Below, in pieces: positions 26,898 to 36,164 of a stretch of DNA of 51,201 nt. The DNA comes from an uncultured Pseudomonas sp. GTDB lineage: Bacteria; Pseudomonadota; Gammaproteobacteria; Pseudomonadales; Pseudomonadaceae. The position numbers and the translations under genes were made by a program. How positions within the stretch are numbered: the stretch's first letter is position 1; each line of letters begins with the position of its first letter. Below the pieces are notes generated by a model. That model did no database searches, was not told the origin of the DNA, and was given only the letters and a program-made list of their open reading frames with translations. The DNA lies in contig NZ_CAMPHV010000042.1 in the NCBI RefSeq assembly GCF_946886105.1, forward strand, positions 1-51,201, read 5' to 3'.

Positions 26898-27863
26898 GTG
26901 TCGCGTCTTTTTGCTGCCCTCTCCCTCCTTCTCACCCTCGCCGCCGGCAACACGGCACTGGCCGAGGTGCGCGTGCTGACCAGCATCAAGCCGCTGCAAC
27001 TGATCGCCGCCGCCGTGCAGGATGGCCTCGGCACTCCCGAGGTGTTGCTGCCGCCCGGCGCCTCGCCGCACCATTACGCACTGCGCCCCTCCGACGTGCG
27101 CAATCTGCGCGAAGCCGATTTGCTGTATTGGGTCGGCTCCGATCTGGAGAGTTTTCTGCCGCGCGTGCTGACCGGGCGCAGCAAGCCGAGCGTCGCGGTG
27201 CAGGACCTGGCGGGCATGCACCTGCGGCATTTCGGCGACAGCCATGATGCGCACGAGGAAGAAGGTCACGATGAGCATGAGCATCATGAGGATCACGAAT
27301 CCGCAGAGGCCGCCGATGAGCACGATCACGACCACCGCCCCGGCACCCTCGATGCGCATTTATGGCTGCTGCCAGCCAATGCCCGGGTAATCGCCGGGAA
27401 AATGGCCGCCGACCTGGCCACCGCCGACCCAGTCAACGCGGCGCGCTACCAGGCCAACGCCAAGGCCTTCGAGGAACGCCTGAGCGCTCTCGATACCCGT
27501 TTGAAGAAGCGTCTGCAGGGCCTCAAGGGCAAGCCCTATTTCGTCTTCCACGAAGCCTACGACTACTTCGAAGCCGCTTATGGCCTCGAGCACGCGGGGG
27601 TTTTCAGCATCGCCAGCGAAGTGCAGCCAGGCGCGCGCCACGTCGCCGCGATGCGCGAACGCCTGCAACAGGCCGGCCCGACCTGCGTGTTCAACGAACC
27701 GCCGGTGGCCCCGCGCCTGAGCAAAACCCTGACCGCCGGCCTGCCGGTGACCCTGACCGAACTGGACGCCATGGGCGGTGCCCTACCGGTCGATGCCAGC
27801 GGCTACGAAACCCTGCTGGAACGGATGGCCGAGTCGCTGGCCGGGTGCCTGGAAGCGCTGTAA
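26898..27863 (+). CDS. znuA: Zinc ABC transporter, periplasmic zinc-binding protein
   Basis: Periplasmic zinc chaperone of ZnuABC, 321 aa, GTG start with a signal peptide (residues 1-22). The first zinc ligand is the His in PPGASPHHYALRPSD. A His/Asp/Glu-rich loop follows around residues 115-150 (HDEHEHHEDHE, DEHDHDH), then DAHLWLLP and VFHEAYDYFE with the remaining ligands. Two Cys near the C terminus (GPTCVFNEP and LAGCLEAL) can form the usual disulfide. Divergent from zur. Confidence 0.94.
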   Translation: MSRLFAALSLLLTLAAGNTALAEVRVLTSIKPLQLIAAAVQDGLGTPEVLLPPGASPHHYALRPSDVRNLREADLLYWVGSDLESFLPRVLTGRSKPSVAVQDLAGMHLRHFGDSHDAHEEEGHDEHEHHEDHESAEAADEHDHDHRPGTLDAHLWLLPANARVIAGKMAADLATADPVNAARYQANAKAFEERLSALDTRLKKRLQGLKGKPYFVFHEAYDYFEAAYGLEHAGVFSIASEVQPGARHVAAMRERLQQAGPTCVFNEPPVAPRLSKTLTAGLPVTLTELDAMGGALPVDASGYETLLERMAESLAGCLEAL

Positions 27864-27998
27864 GGGAACACAGCAGGGGCTCCAACTCATTCACCAGCGG
27901 CAGTGGGGCCAGCGATGGGATTGCCCGCCTGTTTAAACCGCCAGCACTGCCTTATAGTCCGCCGTCAGCGCCCCAGCTATTACCAGGGACAGGCCCGC

Positions 27999-28727
27999 AT
28001 GCTGACCATCGAACGCATTTACCCCGAGCAGCTCGACCTCGATAACCAAGACGATCAGGACACCCTGCGGATTCACCTGCAGCGCTACCGCTTCGCCGCC
28101 GCCTGCCTGAGCGGCGAACGGGTGCTCGATATGGCCTGCGGTTGCGGCTACGGCAGCGCCTTGCTGGCCGAACTGCACCCGGACAAAACCGTGGTGGGGG
28201 TGGATATCGACCCCGCGGCCATCGCCTATGCCCAGACGCATTACCGCCTGCCCAACCTCAGCTATGTATGCGCCGATGCGCAAAGCTTCTCCGGCGCAGA
28301 ACCGTTCGACAGCATCGTCAGTCTGGAAACCATCGAGCACCTGCCGGACCCGCAGCGCCTGGTCGCCAACTACGCGACGCTATTGACCGAACAGGGCCAA
28401 GTGATCGCCTCGGTCCCGATCACCCCGACCCTGGACGGCAACCCGCACCACCTGCACGACTTCAGCCAGGCCTCGTTCTTCAAACTGTTCGCCGCCCATG
28501 GCCTGCGCCCGGATCAGCAGTTCGAGCAGATCCAGTGGTGGCAGTTCAAGGGGCTGTTTTCCAAACGCGAAGCCAAGCAACACCGCTCCGAAGGGGTCGG
28601 CAATGCGGTGCTGCAGTACTACCGCCAGCACCCGCTCTACCTGCTGCGCCGCCTGGGTTCGATGCTGCGCTACGGCTTCAGCAACCGCTATTTGACCTGC
28701 AACTTCAAGGCGGCCAACCAGGGTTAA
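27999..28727 (+). CDS. Class I SAM-dependent methyltransferase
   Basis: Rossmann-fold methyltransferase of 242 aa. SAM-binding motif I is VLDMACGCGYGSALLAEL near residues 42-60, the acidic end of strand 2 is VVGVDIDPAAIAYA, and the post-II segment is FDSIVSLETIEHLPDP, as in UbiG/bioC-like small-molecule methyltransferases. The start at 27999 was chosen because the upstream extension is Arg/Pro-rich and lies in the znuA downstream region. The gene is probably independent of znuA. The substrate cannot be told. Confidence 0.8.
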   Translation: MLTIERIYPEQLDLDNQDDQDTLRIHLQRYRFAAACLSGERVLDMACGCGYGSALLAELHPDKTVVGVDIDPAAIAYAQTHYRLPNLSYVCADAQSFSGAEPFDSIVSLETIEHLPDPQRLVANYATLLTEQGQVIASVPITPTLDGNPHHLHDFSQASFFKLFAAHGLRPDQQFEQIQWWQFKGLFSKREAKQHRSEGVGNAVLQYYRQHPLYLLRRLGSMLRYGFSNRYLTCNFKAANQG

Positions 28728-28741
28728 TGCGCTTGATTTAA

Positions 28742-28768
28742 CGAATGCAGCCCTGCGGGCTGCATTCG
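28742..28768. terminator. 12-bp hairpin between convergent genes
   Basis: CGAATGCAGCCC and GGGCTGCATTCG form a perfect 12-bp stem with a TGC loop, 15 bases after the methyltransferase stop. There is no T-tract on either side, so it may act as a bidirectional transcript barrier or decay block. Confidence 0.55.
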
Positions 28769-28826
28769 CCACGGGGCGCGCCTCCTAGAGGCCTGGAGTG
28801 CGCCCTGGCATTTATGCTGAATCCCG

Positions 28827-29777
28827 TTACAGGGCGAACGGCAACGCCAGTTCGACCTGCTGGCGTTGCGCCAGTCGGCGTCCGAACTCGCCTGGATCGT
28901 GAATCAACACTTCCTGGCCGGCGAACGACTGCGCGGCGATCAGCCGCGACAGCCAGAAGCGCACGCAGGCCACGCGCAACAGCGTCGGCCACAGCTCGGC
29001 CTCGGCCGGCGTAAAGTGGCGCAATGCGGAGTAGGCGCCGAGCAGGGCCTGAGCGCGGTGCGCATCGAGGCTGCCGTCGGCCTCCGAACACCAGTCGTTG
29101 AGGGCGATCGCCAGGTCATAGAGCATCGGCCCCGAACAGGCGTTGTAGAAGTCGATCACCCCGCTCAGGTGATTGCCATCGAATAGCACGTTATCGCGGA
29201 ACAGGTCGGCATGCAGATTGGCCCGCGGCAATGCCAGAATGCGCGCCTTGAGGTGGTGGATCTCGGCCAAGGCATCGCGTAACAGCGGCAACTGCTCATC
29301 GGGCAACTGCAGCGCCAGGCTCGGGCCTTCGCTGAGCATCCAGTCCAGGCCGCGGTCGCTTTGGCGCTCCAGCACCCGCTCGCGGGTGGCCAGGTGAATA
29401 TGCGCCAGCAGCGTGCCGACTTCCTGGCAATGGTGCGCATTGGGATGCTGCACATGCTGGCCGGGCAGGCGCGGTTGCAGCAGCGCCGGCTTCTCCGCGA
29501 GGCTGCGCAGCGCTTCGCCGCTGCCGGTGCGCAGGGCATAGGGCACCGGCAGGTCGGCGGCGTGCAGCACGTCGAGCAGTTCGATAAAGAACGGCAGGTC
29601 GGCGCTCGGCCCGCGCTCGATCAGGGTCAGGACGAATTCGCCGCGCTCCATGCTGACGAAGAAATTACTGTTTTCGCTGCCCGCGGCGATGCCTTGGAAG
29701 TCGCGCAGACGACCCAGGCCATAGGGGGCGAGAAAGTCCTCGAGCTCATGGCGCTCAAGGGGGGTGAACACCGACAT
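28827..29777 (-). CDS. thrB: Homoserine kinase
   Basis: Phosphorylates homoserine on the way to threonine. It is the protein-kinase/APH-fold type of ThrB used by pseudomonads, not the GHMP type of E. coli. Key motifs are ENSNFFVSMERGEFVLTL at the nucleotide loop, NLHADLFRDNVLF (catalytic Asp), and LSGVIDFYNACSGPMLYDLA (metal Asp). The start at 29777 (Met-Ser-Val-Phe-Thr-Pro-Leu) is the family N terminus and gives 316 aa. The next upstream gene in the same direction is the DUF2782 gene, about 215 bases away. Confidence 0.92.
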   Translation of the reverse strand: MSVFTPLERHELEDFLAPYGLGRLRDFQGIAAGSENSNFFVSMERGEFVLTLIERGPSADLPFFIELLDVLHAADLPVPYALRTGSGEALRSLAEKPALLQPRLPGQHVQHPNAHHCQEVGTLLAHIHLATRERVLERQSDRGLDWMLSEGPSLALQLPDEQLPLLRDALAEIHHLKARILALPRANLHADLFRDNVLFDGNHLSGVIDFYNACSGPMLYDLAIALNDWCSEADGSLDAHRAQALLGAYSALRHFTPAEAELWPTLLRVACVRFWLSRLIAAQSFAGQEVLIHDPGEFGRRLAQRQQVELALPFAL

Positions 29778-29992
29778 ATCAGGACCTGCCAATACTGTTT
29801 TGCGAAACGCATTGCCACGCCGAATGGTGCCAGATCAGGCACGGGGCGCAGATACTGATCGCGCCCTTACCAGACCCCGCAACGACACATGGCGCCATTG
29901 CTCGTCGTTCAATTGCACAGACCAACGCGCTTACCTCGCCCATGCTCGAACAGGCGTCACCGCAGTGAAGTCCTGTCGGCAGGCCGCTGGCC

Positions 29993-30277
29993 TTACCATT
30001 TGAAAATTTCCCAGGATGGAATCAGCATGTCCGGCGAGTCCGAACGGACGAAGTTGCCGTCGCTGCCATCGGCGCGCACCAGAAAATAAGGCTTGCCGCC
30101 CTTGGGGGTGACTTTGACCGCATAGAGGAAACCGTTGACCCGGTACTCTTCGATGGTGCGGTCGCCGTCCTGGCGGATGGTCACGTCCGGCTCGGCGGAC
30201 GGGGCATCGTCGGCGTATGCCGCGAGCGATGCGCATGCCAACAGGCTGGCCAGCAACAGGCGATTGAGTGTGCGCAT
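29993..30277 (-). CDS. DUF2782 exported protein
   Basis: Small periplasmic protein of 94 aa with a signal peptide (residues 1-22). The mature part has [23 protein letters not shown] and ends PSWEIFKW, which I recognise as DUF2782, a protein usually encoded beside polA in pseudomonads. It is divergent from polA. Function unknown. Confidence 0.85.
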   Translation of the reverse strand: MRTLNRLLLASLLACASLAAYADDAPSAEPDVTIRQDGDRTIEEYRVNGFLYAVKVTPKGGKPYFLVRADGSDGNFVRSDSPDMLIPSWEIFKW

Positions 30278-30349
30278 GGTAACCTTGCCTCTTTTGATTT
30301 CTATGGTGCGGTCATTCTAGCGCCGCCTCCGCCGAAAAGGTTGATCCTC

Positions 30350-33154
30350 ATGAGCCACGCCCCTCTCGTCCTGGTCGACGGTTCCTCGTACCTGTACCGC
30401 GCCTTTCACGCCCTGCCGCCGCTGACCACCTCCAAGGGCCTGCCCACCGGTGCGGTCAAGGGCGTGCTGAATATGCTCAAGAGTCTGCGCAAGCAGTACC
30501 CGGACAGCCCGTTCGCGGTGGTCTTCGATGCCAAGGGCGGGACCTTCCGTGACGAGCTGTTCGCCGAGTACAAGGCCAATCGCCCGTCGATGCCGGACGA
30601 GTTACGCGTGCAGGTCGAGCCGCTGCACGCCAGCGTCAGGGCCCTGGGTTTTCCGCTGCTGTGCGTGGATAACGTCGAAGCCGACGACGTGATCGGCACC
30701 CTGGCCCGGCAATGCGCGGCCGAGCACCGCGATGTGGTGATTTCCACCGGCGACAAGGACATGGCCCAGCTGGTGTGCAAGCACGTCACCCTGGTCAACA
30801 CCATGACCGGCAGCGTTTACGACATCGAAGGCGTGCGCAACAAGTTCGGCGTCGGCCCGGAGTTGATCATCGATTACCTGGCGCTGATGGGCGATAAGGT
30901 CGACAACATCCCCGGCGTGCCCGGCGTCGGCGAGAAAACCGCGCTGGGCCTGCTGATCGGTGTCGGCGGCGGGCTCGACGTACTCTACGCCAACCTCGAC
31001 AAGGTGCCGGGCTTGCCGATCCGCGGCGCCAAGACGCTGCCGGCCAAGCTCGAAGAACACCGCGACATGGCCTATCTGTCCTACCAGTTGGCGACCATCA
31101 AGCTCGATGTGCCGCTGAATATCGAAATCGAATCGCTGCATCCCAAAGCAGCCGACGTACCGGCGTTGATCGAGCTGTATGGCGAGCTGGAATTCCGCAG
31201 CTGGAAGGATGAGCTGCTGCGCCAGAACCCGGCAGCGGCGACCAAAGCCGCAGCGCAGAGCGCCGACCTGTTCGCCCTGACGCCGAGCGCCGGTGCCGAA
31301 GTGGCGGACGAGCTGCCGACAGAAGCCCCGCCGAGCCTGGGCGACTATCAACTGGTGCTGGAGCAGGCGCAGTTCGACGTCTGGCTGGAAAAACTCAAGG
31401 GCGCGGAGCTGATCGCCTTCGACACCGAAACCACTGGCCTGGACGCGCAGCAGGCGCAGCTCGTCGGCCTGTCGTTCGCGGTCAAGGCCGGCGAGGCGGC
31501 TTATATTCCGGTCGCCCACTCTTATATGGGCGTGCCGGCGCAGTTGGATCGGGACAAAGTACTGAACGCGCTCAAGCCAATCCTCGAAGACCCGCGCAAG
31601 GCCAAGGTCGGCCAGCACGCCAAGTACGACATCAATATCCTCGCCAATGCCTCGACGCCGATCCGCGTGCAGGGCGTGGCCTTCGACACCATGCTCGAAT
31701 CCTACGTGCTGGACGCCACCGCCACCCGCCACGACATGGACAGCCTGTCGCTCAAGTACCTGAGCCACAGCACCATCCGTTTCGAGGACATCGCCGGCAA
31801 AGGCGCCAAGCAACTGACCTTCGACCAGATCGATCTGGCCCAGGCCGCGCCCTACGCCGCCGAGGATGCCGACGTGACCCTGCGCCTGCACCAGACGCTG
31901 TGGGCCAAGCTGGAGGCCGAGCCGAGCCTGGCCAAGGTCCTGCGCGAAATCGAAATGCCGCTGGTGCCGGTGCTGGCGCGCATCGAGCGCCAGGGCGCGC
32001 TGGTCGATGCCAAGCTGCTCGGCGAGCACAGCGTCGAGCTCGGCGAAAAACTGGTGGAGCTGGAGCGCCAGGCATTCGCTATCGCCGGCGAGGAGTTCAA
32101 CCTCGGCTCGCCCAAGCAGCTCGGCGTGATCCTCTATGAAAAGCTCGGCCTGCCGATCATCAGCAAGACCGCCAAGGGCCAGGCCAGCACCGCCGAAGCG
32201 GTATTGGCCGAACTCGCCGAACAGGACTTCGAGCTGCCCAAGGTGCTGATGCAGTACCGCAGCTTGAGCAAGCTGAAAAGCACCTACACCGACCGCCTGC
32301 CGGAACAGATCAACCCGCGCACCGGGCGCATCCACACCAGCTACCACCAGGCGGTGGCGGCCACCGGGCGCCTGTCTTCCAGCGACCCGAATCTACAGAA
32401 TATCCCGATCCGCACGGCCGAAGGGCGACGTATCCGCCAGGCCTTCGTCGCGCCCAAGGGTTACAAGCTGCTGGCGGCGGACTACTCGCAGATCGAACTG
32501 CGCATCATGGCCCACCTGGCCCGGGACGAGGGCTTGCTCGACGCCTTCCGTCACGACCGCGACGTGCACCGCGCTACCGCTGCCGAGGTGTTCGGCATGG
32601 CCCTGGAGGCGGTGACCTCCGACCAACGGCGCAGCGCCAAGGCGATCAACTTCGGCCTGATTTACGGCATGAGCGCGTTCGGCCTGGCCAAGCAGATCGG
32701 CGTCGACCGCAAGCAATCCCAGGCGTACATCGACCGCTACTTCGAACGTTATCCGGGCGTGCTGGCCTATATGGAGCGCACCCGCGAACAGGCCGCGCAG
32801 CAAGGCTACGTCAAGACCCTGTTCGGCCGCCGCCTGTACCTGCCGGACATCAACGCGAAGAACCAGGCCCTGCGCAAAGGCGCCGAGCGCACGGCGATCA
32901 ACGCCCCCATGCAGGGCACTGCGGCGGACATCATCAAGCGCGCGATGATCGCCGTGGACGGTTGGCTGAGCGAGTCGGCGCTGGATGCCAAGGTGATCCT
33001 GCAGGTCCACGACGAACTGGTGCTGGAGGTGCGCGAAGACCTGGTCGAGCAGGTGCGCGAGCAGGTCAAACTGCTGATGGGCCGCGCCGCCGAGCTGGAG
33101 GTGCCGTTGCTGGTCGAAGTGGGGGTCGGCGACAACTGGGACGAGGCACATTGA
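30350..33154 (+). CDS. polA: DNA polymerase I
   Basis: Repair and Okazaki-fragment polymerase, 934 aa. Residues 1-300 are the 5'-3' exonuclease ([38 protein letters not shown]). The 3'-5' exonuclease starts near residue 350 and keeps its metal residues in [10 protein letters not shown], so proofreading should be active. The polymerase domain has motif [15 protein letters not shown], motif [20 protein letters not shown] and motif [13 protein letters not shown] at 30350 is preferred over TTG at 30341, which is too near the AAAAGG site. Confidence 0.96.
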   Translation: MSHAPLVLVDGSSYLYRAFHALPPLTTSKGLPTGAVKGVLNMLKSLRKQYPDSPFAVVFDAKGGTFRDELFAEYKANRPSMPDELRVQVEPLHASVRALGFPLLCVDNVEADDVIGTLARQCAAEHRDVVISTGDKDMAQLVCKHVTLVNTMTGSVYDIEGVRNKFGVGPELIIDYLALMGDKVDNIPGVPGVGEKTALGLLIGVGGGLDVLYANLDKVPGLPIRGAKTLPAKLEEHRDMAYLSYQLATIKLDVPLNIEIESLHPKAADVPALIELYGELEFRSWKDELLRQNPAAATKAAAQSADLFALTPSAGAEVADELPTEAPPSLGDYQLVLEQAQFDVWLEKLKGAELIAFDTETTGLDAQQAQLVGLSFAVKAGEAAYIPVAHSYMGVPAQLDRDKVLNALKPILEDPRKAKVGQHAKYDINILANASTPIRVQGVAFDTMLESYVLDATATRHDMDSLSLKYLSHSTIRFEDIAGKGAKQLTFDQIDLAQAAPYAAEDADVTLRLHQTLWAKLEAEPSLAKVLREIEMPLVPVLARIERQGALVDAKLLGEHSVELGEKLVELERQAFAIAGEEFNLGSPKQLGVILYEKLGLPIISKTAKGQASTAEAVLAELAEQDFELPKVLMQYRSLSKLKSTYTDRLPEQINPRTGRIHTSYHQAVAATGRLSSSDPNLQNIPIRTAEGRRIRQAFVAPKGYKLLAADYSQIELRIMAHLARDEGLLDAFRHDRDVHRATAAEVFGMALEAVTSDQRRSAKAINFGLIYGMSAFGLAKQIGVDRKQSQAYIDRYFERYPGVLAYMERTREQAAQQGYVKTLFGRRLYLPDINAKNQALRKGAERTAINAPMQGTAADIIKRAMIAVDGWLSESALDAKVILQVHDELVLEVREDLVEQVREQVKLLMGRAAELEVPLLVEVGVGDNWDEAH

Positions 33155-33231
33155 ACCGTGCGTAGCGAGCGCCCGCACAACAAGCGATTAAAGCCAATGC
33201 ACGTATAGCCAAACTTTTCTAAAGGTGCGCT

Positions 33232-33259
33232 GAACTTTGCTTTCTCAACACGGGTCAGA
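33232..33259 (+). promoter_or_regulatory. AlgU (sigma-22) type promoter for the ersA-like sRNA
   Basis: GAACTT at 33232-33237 and TCAGA at 33255-33259 are separated by 17 nt, matching the GAACTT-N16/17-TCnnA consensus of the envelope-stress sigma factor AlgU. Start of transcription is expected at about 33265. Confidence 0.75.
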
Positions 33260-33264
33260 AGCTG

Positions 33265-33396
33265 TGAACGGCCCATAAAGCCTTCAATGCTCCTTTGTTG
33301 TGTTAAGTGTTGGCAGATCATCTGAACCCCGCCCTAGCGGTTCAGACCTTAAACCCCGAACTTCTCCCTCCCCATATGAAGTTCGGGGTTTTTTTT
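33265..33396 (+). ncRNA. ersA: Candidate small RNA ErsA between polA and engB
   Basis: In P. aeruginosa the 132-nt, AlgU-dependent sRNA ErsA lies between polA and engB and acts with Hfq on algC and other targets. Here the same gap holds an AlgU-type promoter, an unstructured pyrimidine-rich stretch (CTCCTTTGTTGTGTTAAG) that could pair with ribosome binding sites, a small hairpin (CTGAACC/GGTTCAG) and a strong terminator. From the predicted start to the end of the T-tract is about 132 nt, the same size. The exact 5' end is inferred. kinB/algB and ampDh2 further on fit an alginate and cell-envelope setting. Confidence 0.8.
33354..33396 (+). terminator. Terminator of ersA, also facing engB
   Basis: CCCCGAACTTC (33354-33364) pairs with GAAGTTCGGGG (33378-33388) and is followed by eight T. 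The stem is preceded by only AAA, so it is strong for the sRNA and probably weaker for engB coming from the other side. Confidence 0.9.
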
Positions 33397-33413
33397 GCCG
33401 CTGAAAAAAGCGC

Positions 33414-34076
33414 TCAACCCTCGTCTTGCGGCTGATCCGGTTCTTCGTCGACGGCGAACTCGCCCAACTGCAACCACTCGGCCAATACCGCCTGGGCCTC
33501 TTCGATACCCTGACGCTTGGGTGCGGAAAACAGCTGGATGCTGATCCGCTCGCCCCAACGTTTGCGGATCTCCTGCTGCACCTTGAGCAGGGCGTTTTTC
33601 GCGGCGCCGAACGCCAGCTTGTCCGACTTGGTCAGCAGGATATGCATAGGCATTTCGCTGGCGGTGGCCCAATCCAGCATCAGCAGGTCGAACTCGGTCA
33701 GCGGGTGGCGGATATCCATCATCAGGATCAACCCGCGCAGGCTTTCGCGGCTGCCCAGATAGGCCTCCAAGTGCTTCTGCCAGTGCAGCTTCAGCGGGAT
33801 CGGCACCTTGGCGTAGCCGTAACCCGGCAGGTCGACCAGACGCCGTTCGTCGTCGAGGCGGAAGAAGTTCAGCAACTGGGTGCGCCCCGGCGTCTTCGAG
33901 GTACGCGCCAGGCTGGCATGGGTCAGGGTGTTCAAGGCGCTGGACTTGCCGGCGTTGGAACGCCCGGCGAACGCCACCTCATGGCCGAAGTCGTCCGGGC
34001 ATTGATCGACCTTGGCGGCGCTGATCTGGAAAGTGGCTTGTTGGCACAGGCCGATAATGGGGTTCTTTGCTTGCAT
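33414..34076 (-). CDS. engB: Ribosome biogenesis GTPase EngB (YihA/YsxC)
   Basis: GTPase for late 50S subunit assembly, 220 aa. G1 is [10 protein letters not shown]3 is [11 protein letters not shown] and G4 is TKSDKLA. The start at 34076 (Met-Gln-Ala-Lys-Asn-Pro-Ile) matches the family; the 70-residue upstream extension has no family resemblance and was rejected. The C-terminal tail is acidic ([11 protein letters not shown]). It converges on ersA and is divergent from the cytochrome c genes. Confidence 0.93.
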   Translation of the reverse strand: MQAKNPIIGLCQQATFQISAAKVDQCPDDFGHEVAFAGRSNAGKSSALNTLTHASLARTSKTPGRTQLLNFFRLDDERRLVDLPGYGYAKVPIPLKLHWQKHLEAYLGSRESLRGLILMMDIRHPLTEFDLLMLDWATASEMPMHILLTKSDKLAFGAAKNALLKVQQEIRKRWGERISIQLFSAPKRQGIEEAQAVLAEWLQLGEFAVDEEPDQPQDEG

Positions 34077-34415
34077 CGGGGTATCCGGTAAGGACAGGCA
34101 TGAAGGGGGAATTCGGCCGCTGTCATCGATCGATGGCGAGACGGCCAAAACGCCCGCGAATGAGGCTGATATCGCTCGGCACGCCAGGTTCGATGAGCCA
34201 GTTGGCGGCTGCACCGCCCATGCGACAAATGAACGCAGCCCGCTGGATGCTACGCATCGCGGCACGCGGCGTCGTTTCAGTTTCACTGACGCCAGTATAT
34301 AATGCCGCAGATTTTGTGTGCGCTTTGTCCGCTATTCGATGAGTATTCCGAGAGCGATTCGAATCACCTGCCCATAGAAGGCAGTACGCTCTCCATCCGT
34401 GATGAGACCGATCCG

Positions 34416-34706
34416 ATGGAAAAAATACTAGTCGCTGCCTGTGTATTGATGCTGTCTTTCAATACTCAAGCGGCCCAAGATGCGGAAGCCGTGTACGCCC
34501 GTGCGTGTGCGGCTTGCCATAATGGTCAGCTGCCGATCGCACCGCAGAAAGGTAACCAGGCCGCTTGGGCGCCGCGTTTGACCAAAGGCATGGATGTACT
34601 GGTACAAAGCGTCACCAACGGACTGGGCGCCATGCCGCCAGGCGGTTTGTGTTCGGACTGCACGGCCGAGGATTACCGAGCCGTCATCACCTTGATGACC
34701 GAGTAA
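34416..34706 (+). CDS. Small cytochrome c (c5-like)
   Basis: Periplasmic mono-haem cytochrome c, 96 aa. It has a signal peptide (residues 1-19), the haem site CAACH near residue 31 and a likely axial Met in GLGAMPPGG near residue 70. A second pair, CSDC, follows, as in cytochromes c5. The start at 34416 was chosen for the signal peptide. The gene precedes the di-haem cytochrome c4 gene by 45 bases, so the two probably share a transcript and pass electrons between complex III and terminal oxidases. Confidence 0.88.
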   Translation: MEKILVAACVLMLSFNTQAAQDAEAVYARACAACHNGQLPIAPQKGNQAAWAPRLTKGMDVLVQSVTNGLGAMPPGGLCSDCTAEDYRAVITLMTE

Positions 34707-34751
34707 GCCCGGCCCATAACTCTTTCCCTTTAGCCGTAATTGGATTAGCTG

Positions 34752-35357
34752 ATGAACAAAGTACTCGTGAGTCTGCTGTTGACCCTGGGCATCACCGGTT
34801 TCGCCCACGCCGCCGGCGATGCAGCCGCAGGTGAAACCAAGGTCGCCGTATGTGGCGCTTGCCATGGTGTCGATGGCAACAGCGCAGCACCGAACTTCCC
34901 CAAACTGGCCGGCCAGGGCGAGCGTTACCTCCTCAAGCAATTGCAGGACATCAAATCCGGCGCCCGCCCGGTGGTGGAAATGACCGGCCTGCTGGATAAC
35001 CTGAGCGAACAGGACCTGGCGGATATCTCCGCGTATTTCGCGAGCAAGAAGATGAGTGTCGGCGCGGCCGATCCGCAGCTGGTCGAGCGCGGCGCAGCGC
35101 TGTACCGCGGCGGCAAGCTGGAAGAAGGCATGCCGGCCTGCACCGGTTGCCACTCGCCGAACGGTTCCGGCCTGGATGCTGCGGGCTTCCCGCAGTTGGG
35201 CGGTCAGCATGCCGCTTACGTGGCCAAGCAGCTGACCGACTTCCGCGAAGGCGCACGCACCAACGACGGCGACAGCATGATCATGCGTTCGATCGCCGCC
35301 AAGCTCAGCAACAAGGACATCGCTGCGATCTCCAGCTTCATCCAGGGCCTGCATTGA
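34752..35357 (+). CDS. Di-haem cytochrome c4
   Basis: Periplasmic di-haem cytochrome c4, 201 aa. After a signal peptide (residues 1-20) come two similar halves. The first has CGACH near residue 35 and the second CTGCH near residue 135, with axial Met in VVEMTG and DSMIM. In other bacteria c4 gives electrons to cbb3-type oxidases. It follows the c5-like gene and ends before a strong terminator. Confidence 0.93.
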   Translation: MNKVLVSLLLTLGITGFAHAAGDAAAGETKVAVCGACHGVDGNSAAPNFPKLAGQGERYLLKQLQDIKSGARPVVEMTGLLDNLSEQDLADISAYFASKKMSVGAADPQLVERGAALYRGGKLEEGMPACTGCHSPNGSGLDAAGFPQLGGQHAAYVAKQLTDFREGARTNDGDSMIMRSIAAKLSNKDIAAISSFIQGLH

Positions 35358-35395
35358 TCGCCCGGCAGTTGTAACGATGTGAAGCAAATGAGCGG

Positions 35396-35423
35396 AAAAA
35401 GGGTGGCCTCGGCCACCCTTTTT
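35396..35423. terminator. Strong terminator after cytochrome c4
   Basis: AAAAAGGGTGGCC pairs with GGCCACCCTTTTT around a TC loop. A/T-rich ends on both sides allow it to work in either direction, but only the c4 transcript points at it. Confidence 0.9.
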
Positions 35424-35516
35424 CATTTATCACGCGGCTACAATGCCAGACACTATGCTCCGCGTAATTCATAGCCGGGGCGATCCAGGTCATCGCTAAT
35501 CGTTTAGGAGTAACCC

Positions 35517-36146
35517 ATGCGCAACCTGATTCTCAGTGCCACGCTCGTCGCCACCAGCCTGTTCGGCATGGCGGCGCAGGCCGAATCGTTCGAAGCCGGC
35601 AAACAGTATGTCGAACTGAGCAAGCCGGTGGCGGTGTCCCAGCCCGGTAAAATCGAAGTGGTCGAGCTGTTCTGGTTCGGCTGCGGGCACTGCTACCAGT
35701 TCGAGCCGACCATCAACCCGTGGATCGAACAACTGCCGGAAGACGTCAATTTCATCCGCATCCCCGCCCTGTTCGGCGGTGCCTGGAACGTCCATGGGCA
35801 AATGTTCTTTACCCTCGAAGCCCTGGATGTCGAAGAGCAGGTGCACAACGACGTGTTCGATGCCATTCACAAGCAAGGCAAGAAGCTGGCGACCCCCCAG
35901 GAAATGGCGGACTTCTTCGCCACCAAGGGCATCGACAGAGAGACCTTCCTCAAGACCTTCAACTCGTTCGGCGTGAAGAGCCAGATGGAGAAGGCCAAGA
36001 AGCTGGCCATGGCCTACCAGATCAGCGGCGTGCCGGTGATGATCGTCAACGGCAAGTACCGCTTCGACATCGGCAGCTCGGGCGGCCCGCAGCAAGCCCT
36101 GAAAGTCGCCGATTACCTGATCGATAAAGAGCGCGCGGCACAGTAA
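35517..36146 (+). CDS. dsbA: Thiol:disulfide interchange protein DsbA
   Basis: Periplasmic oxidase that introduces disulfides into exported proteins, 209 aa. Signal peptide residues 1-22. The thioredoxin-fold active site is FWFGCGHCYQFEP with Cys56 and Cys59, and the cis-Pro loop is SGVPVMIV. The dipeptide between the cysteines is Gly-His, not the Pro-His of E. coli DsbA. TTTAGGAGT precedes the start. The cytochrome c, dsbA, endonuclease and GGDEF genes follow one another as I recall in P. aeruginosa. Confidence 0.93.
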   Translation: MRNLILSATLVATSLFGMAAQAESFEAGKQYVELSKPVAVSQPGKIEVVELFWFGCGHCYQFEPTINPWIEQLPEDVNFIRIPALFGGAWNVHGQMFFTLEALDVEEQVHNDVFDAIHKQGKKLATPQEMADFFATKGIDRETFLKTFNSFGVKSQMEKAKKLAMAYQISGVPVMIVNGKYRFDIGSSGGPQQALKVADYLIDKERAAQ

Positions 36147-36164
36147 GCCGCCGAGTGCCGGGCG

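Noticed and set aside
27903..27998. Longer N terminus for the methyltransferase
   Set aside because: The additional 32 residues have no likeness to the fold, and the internal ATG at 27999 gives a normal-length enzyme.
30602..32347. Long open frame (581 codons) opposite polA
   Set aside because: Antisense shadow of the polA coding sequence without a ribosome binding site or family resemblance.
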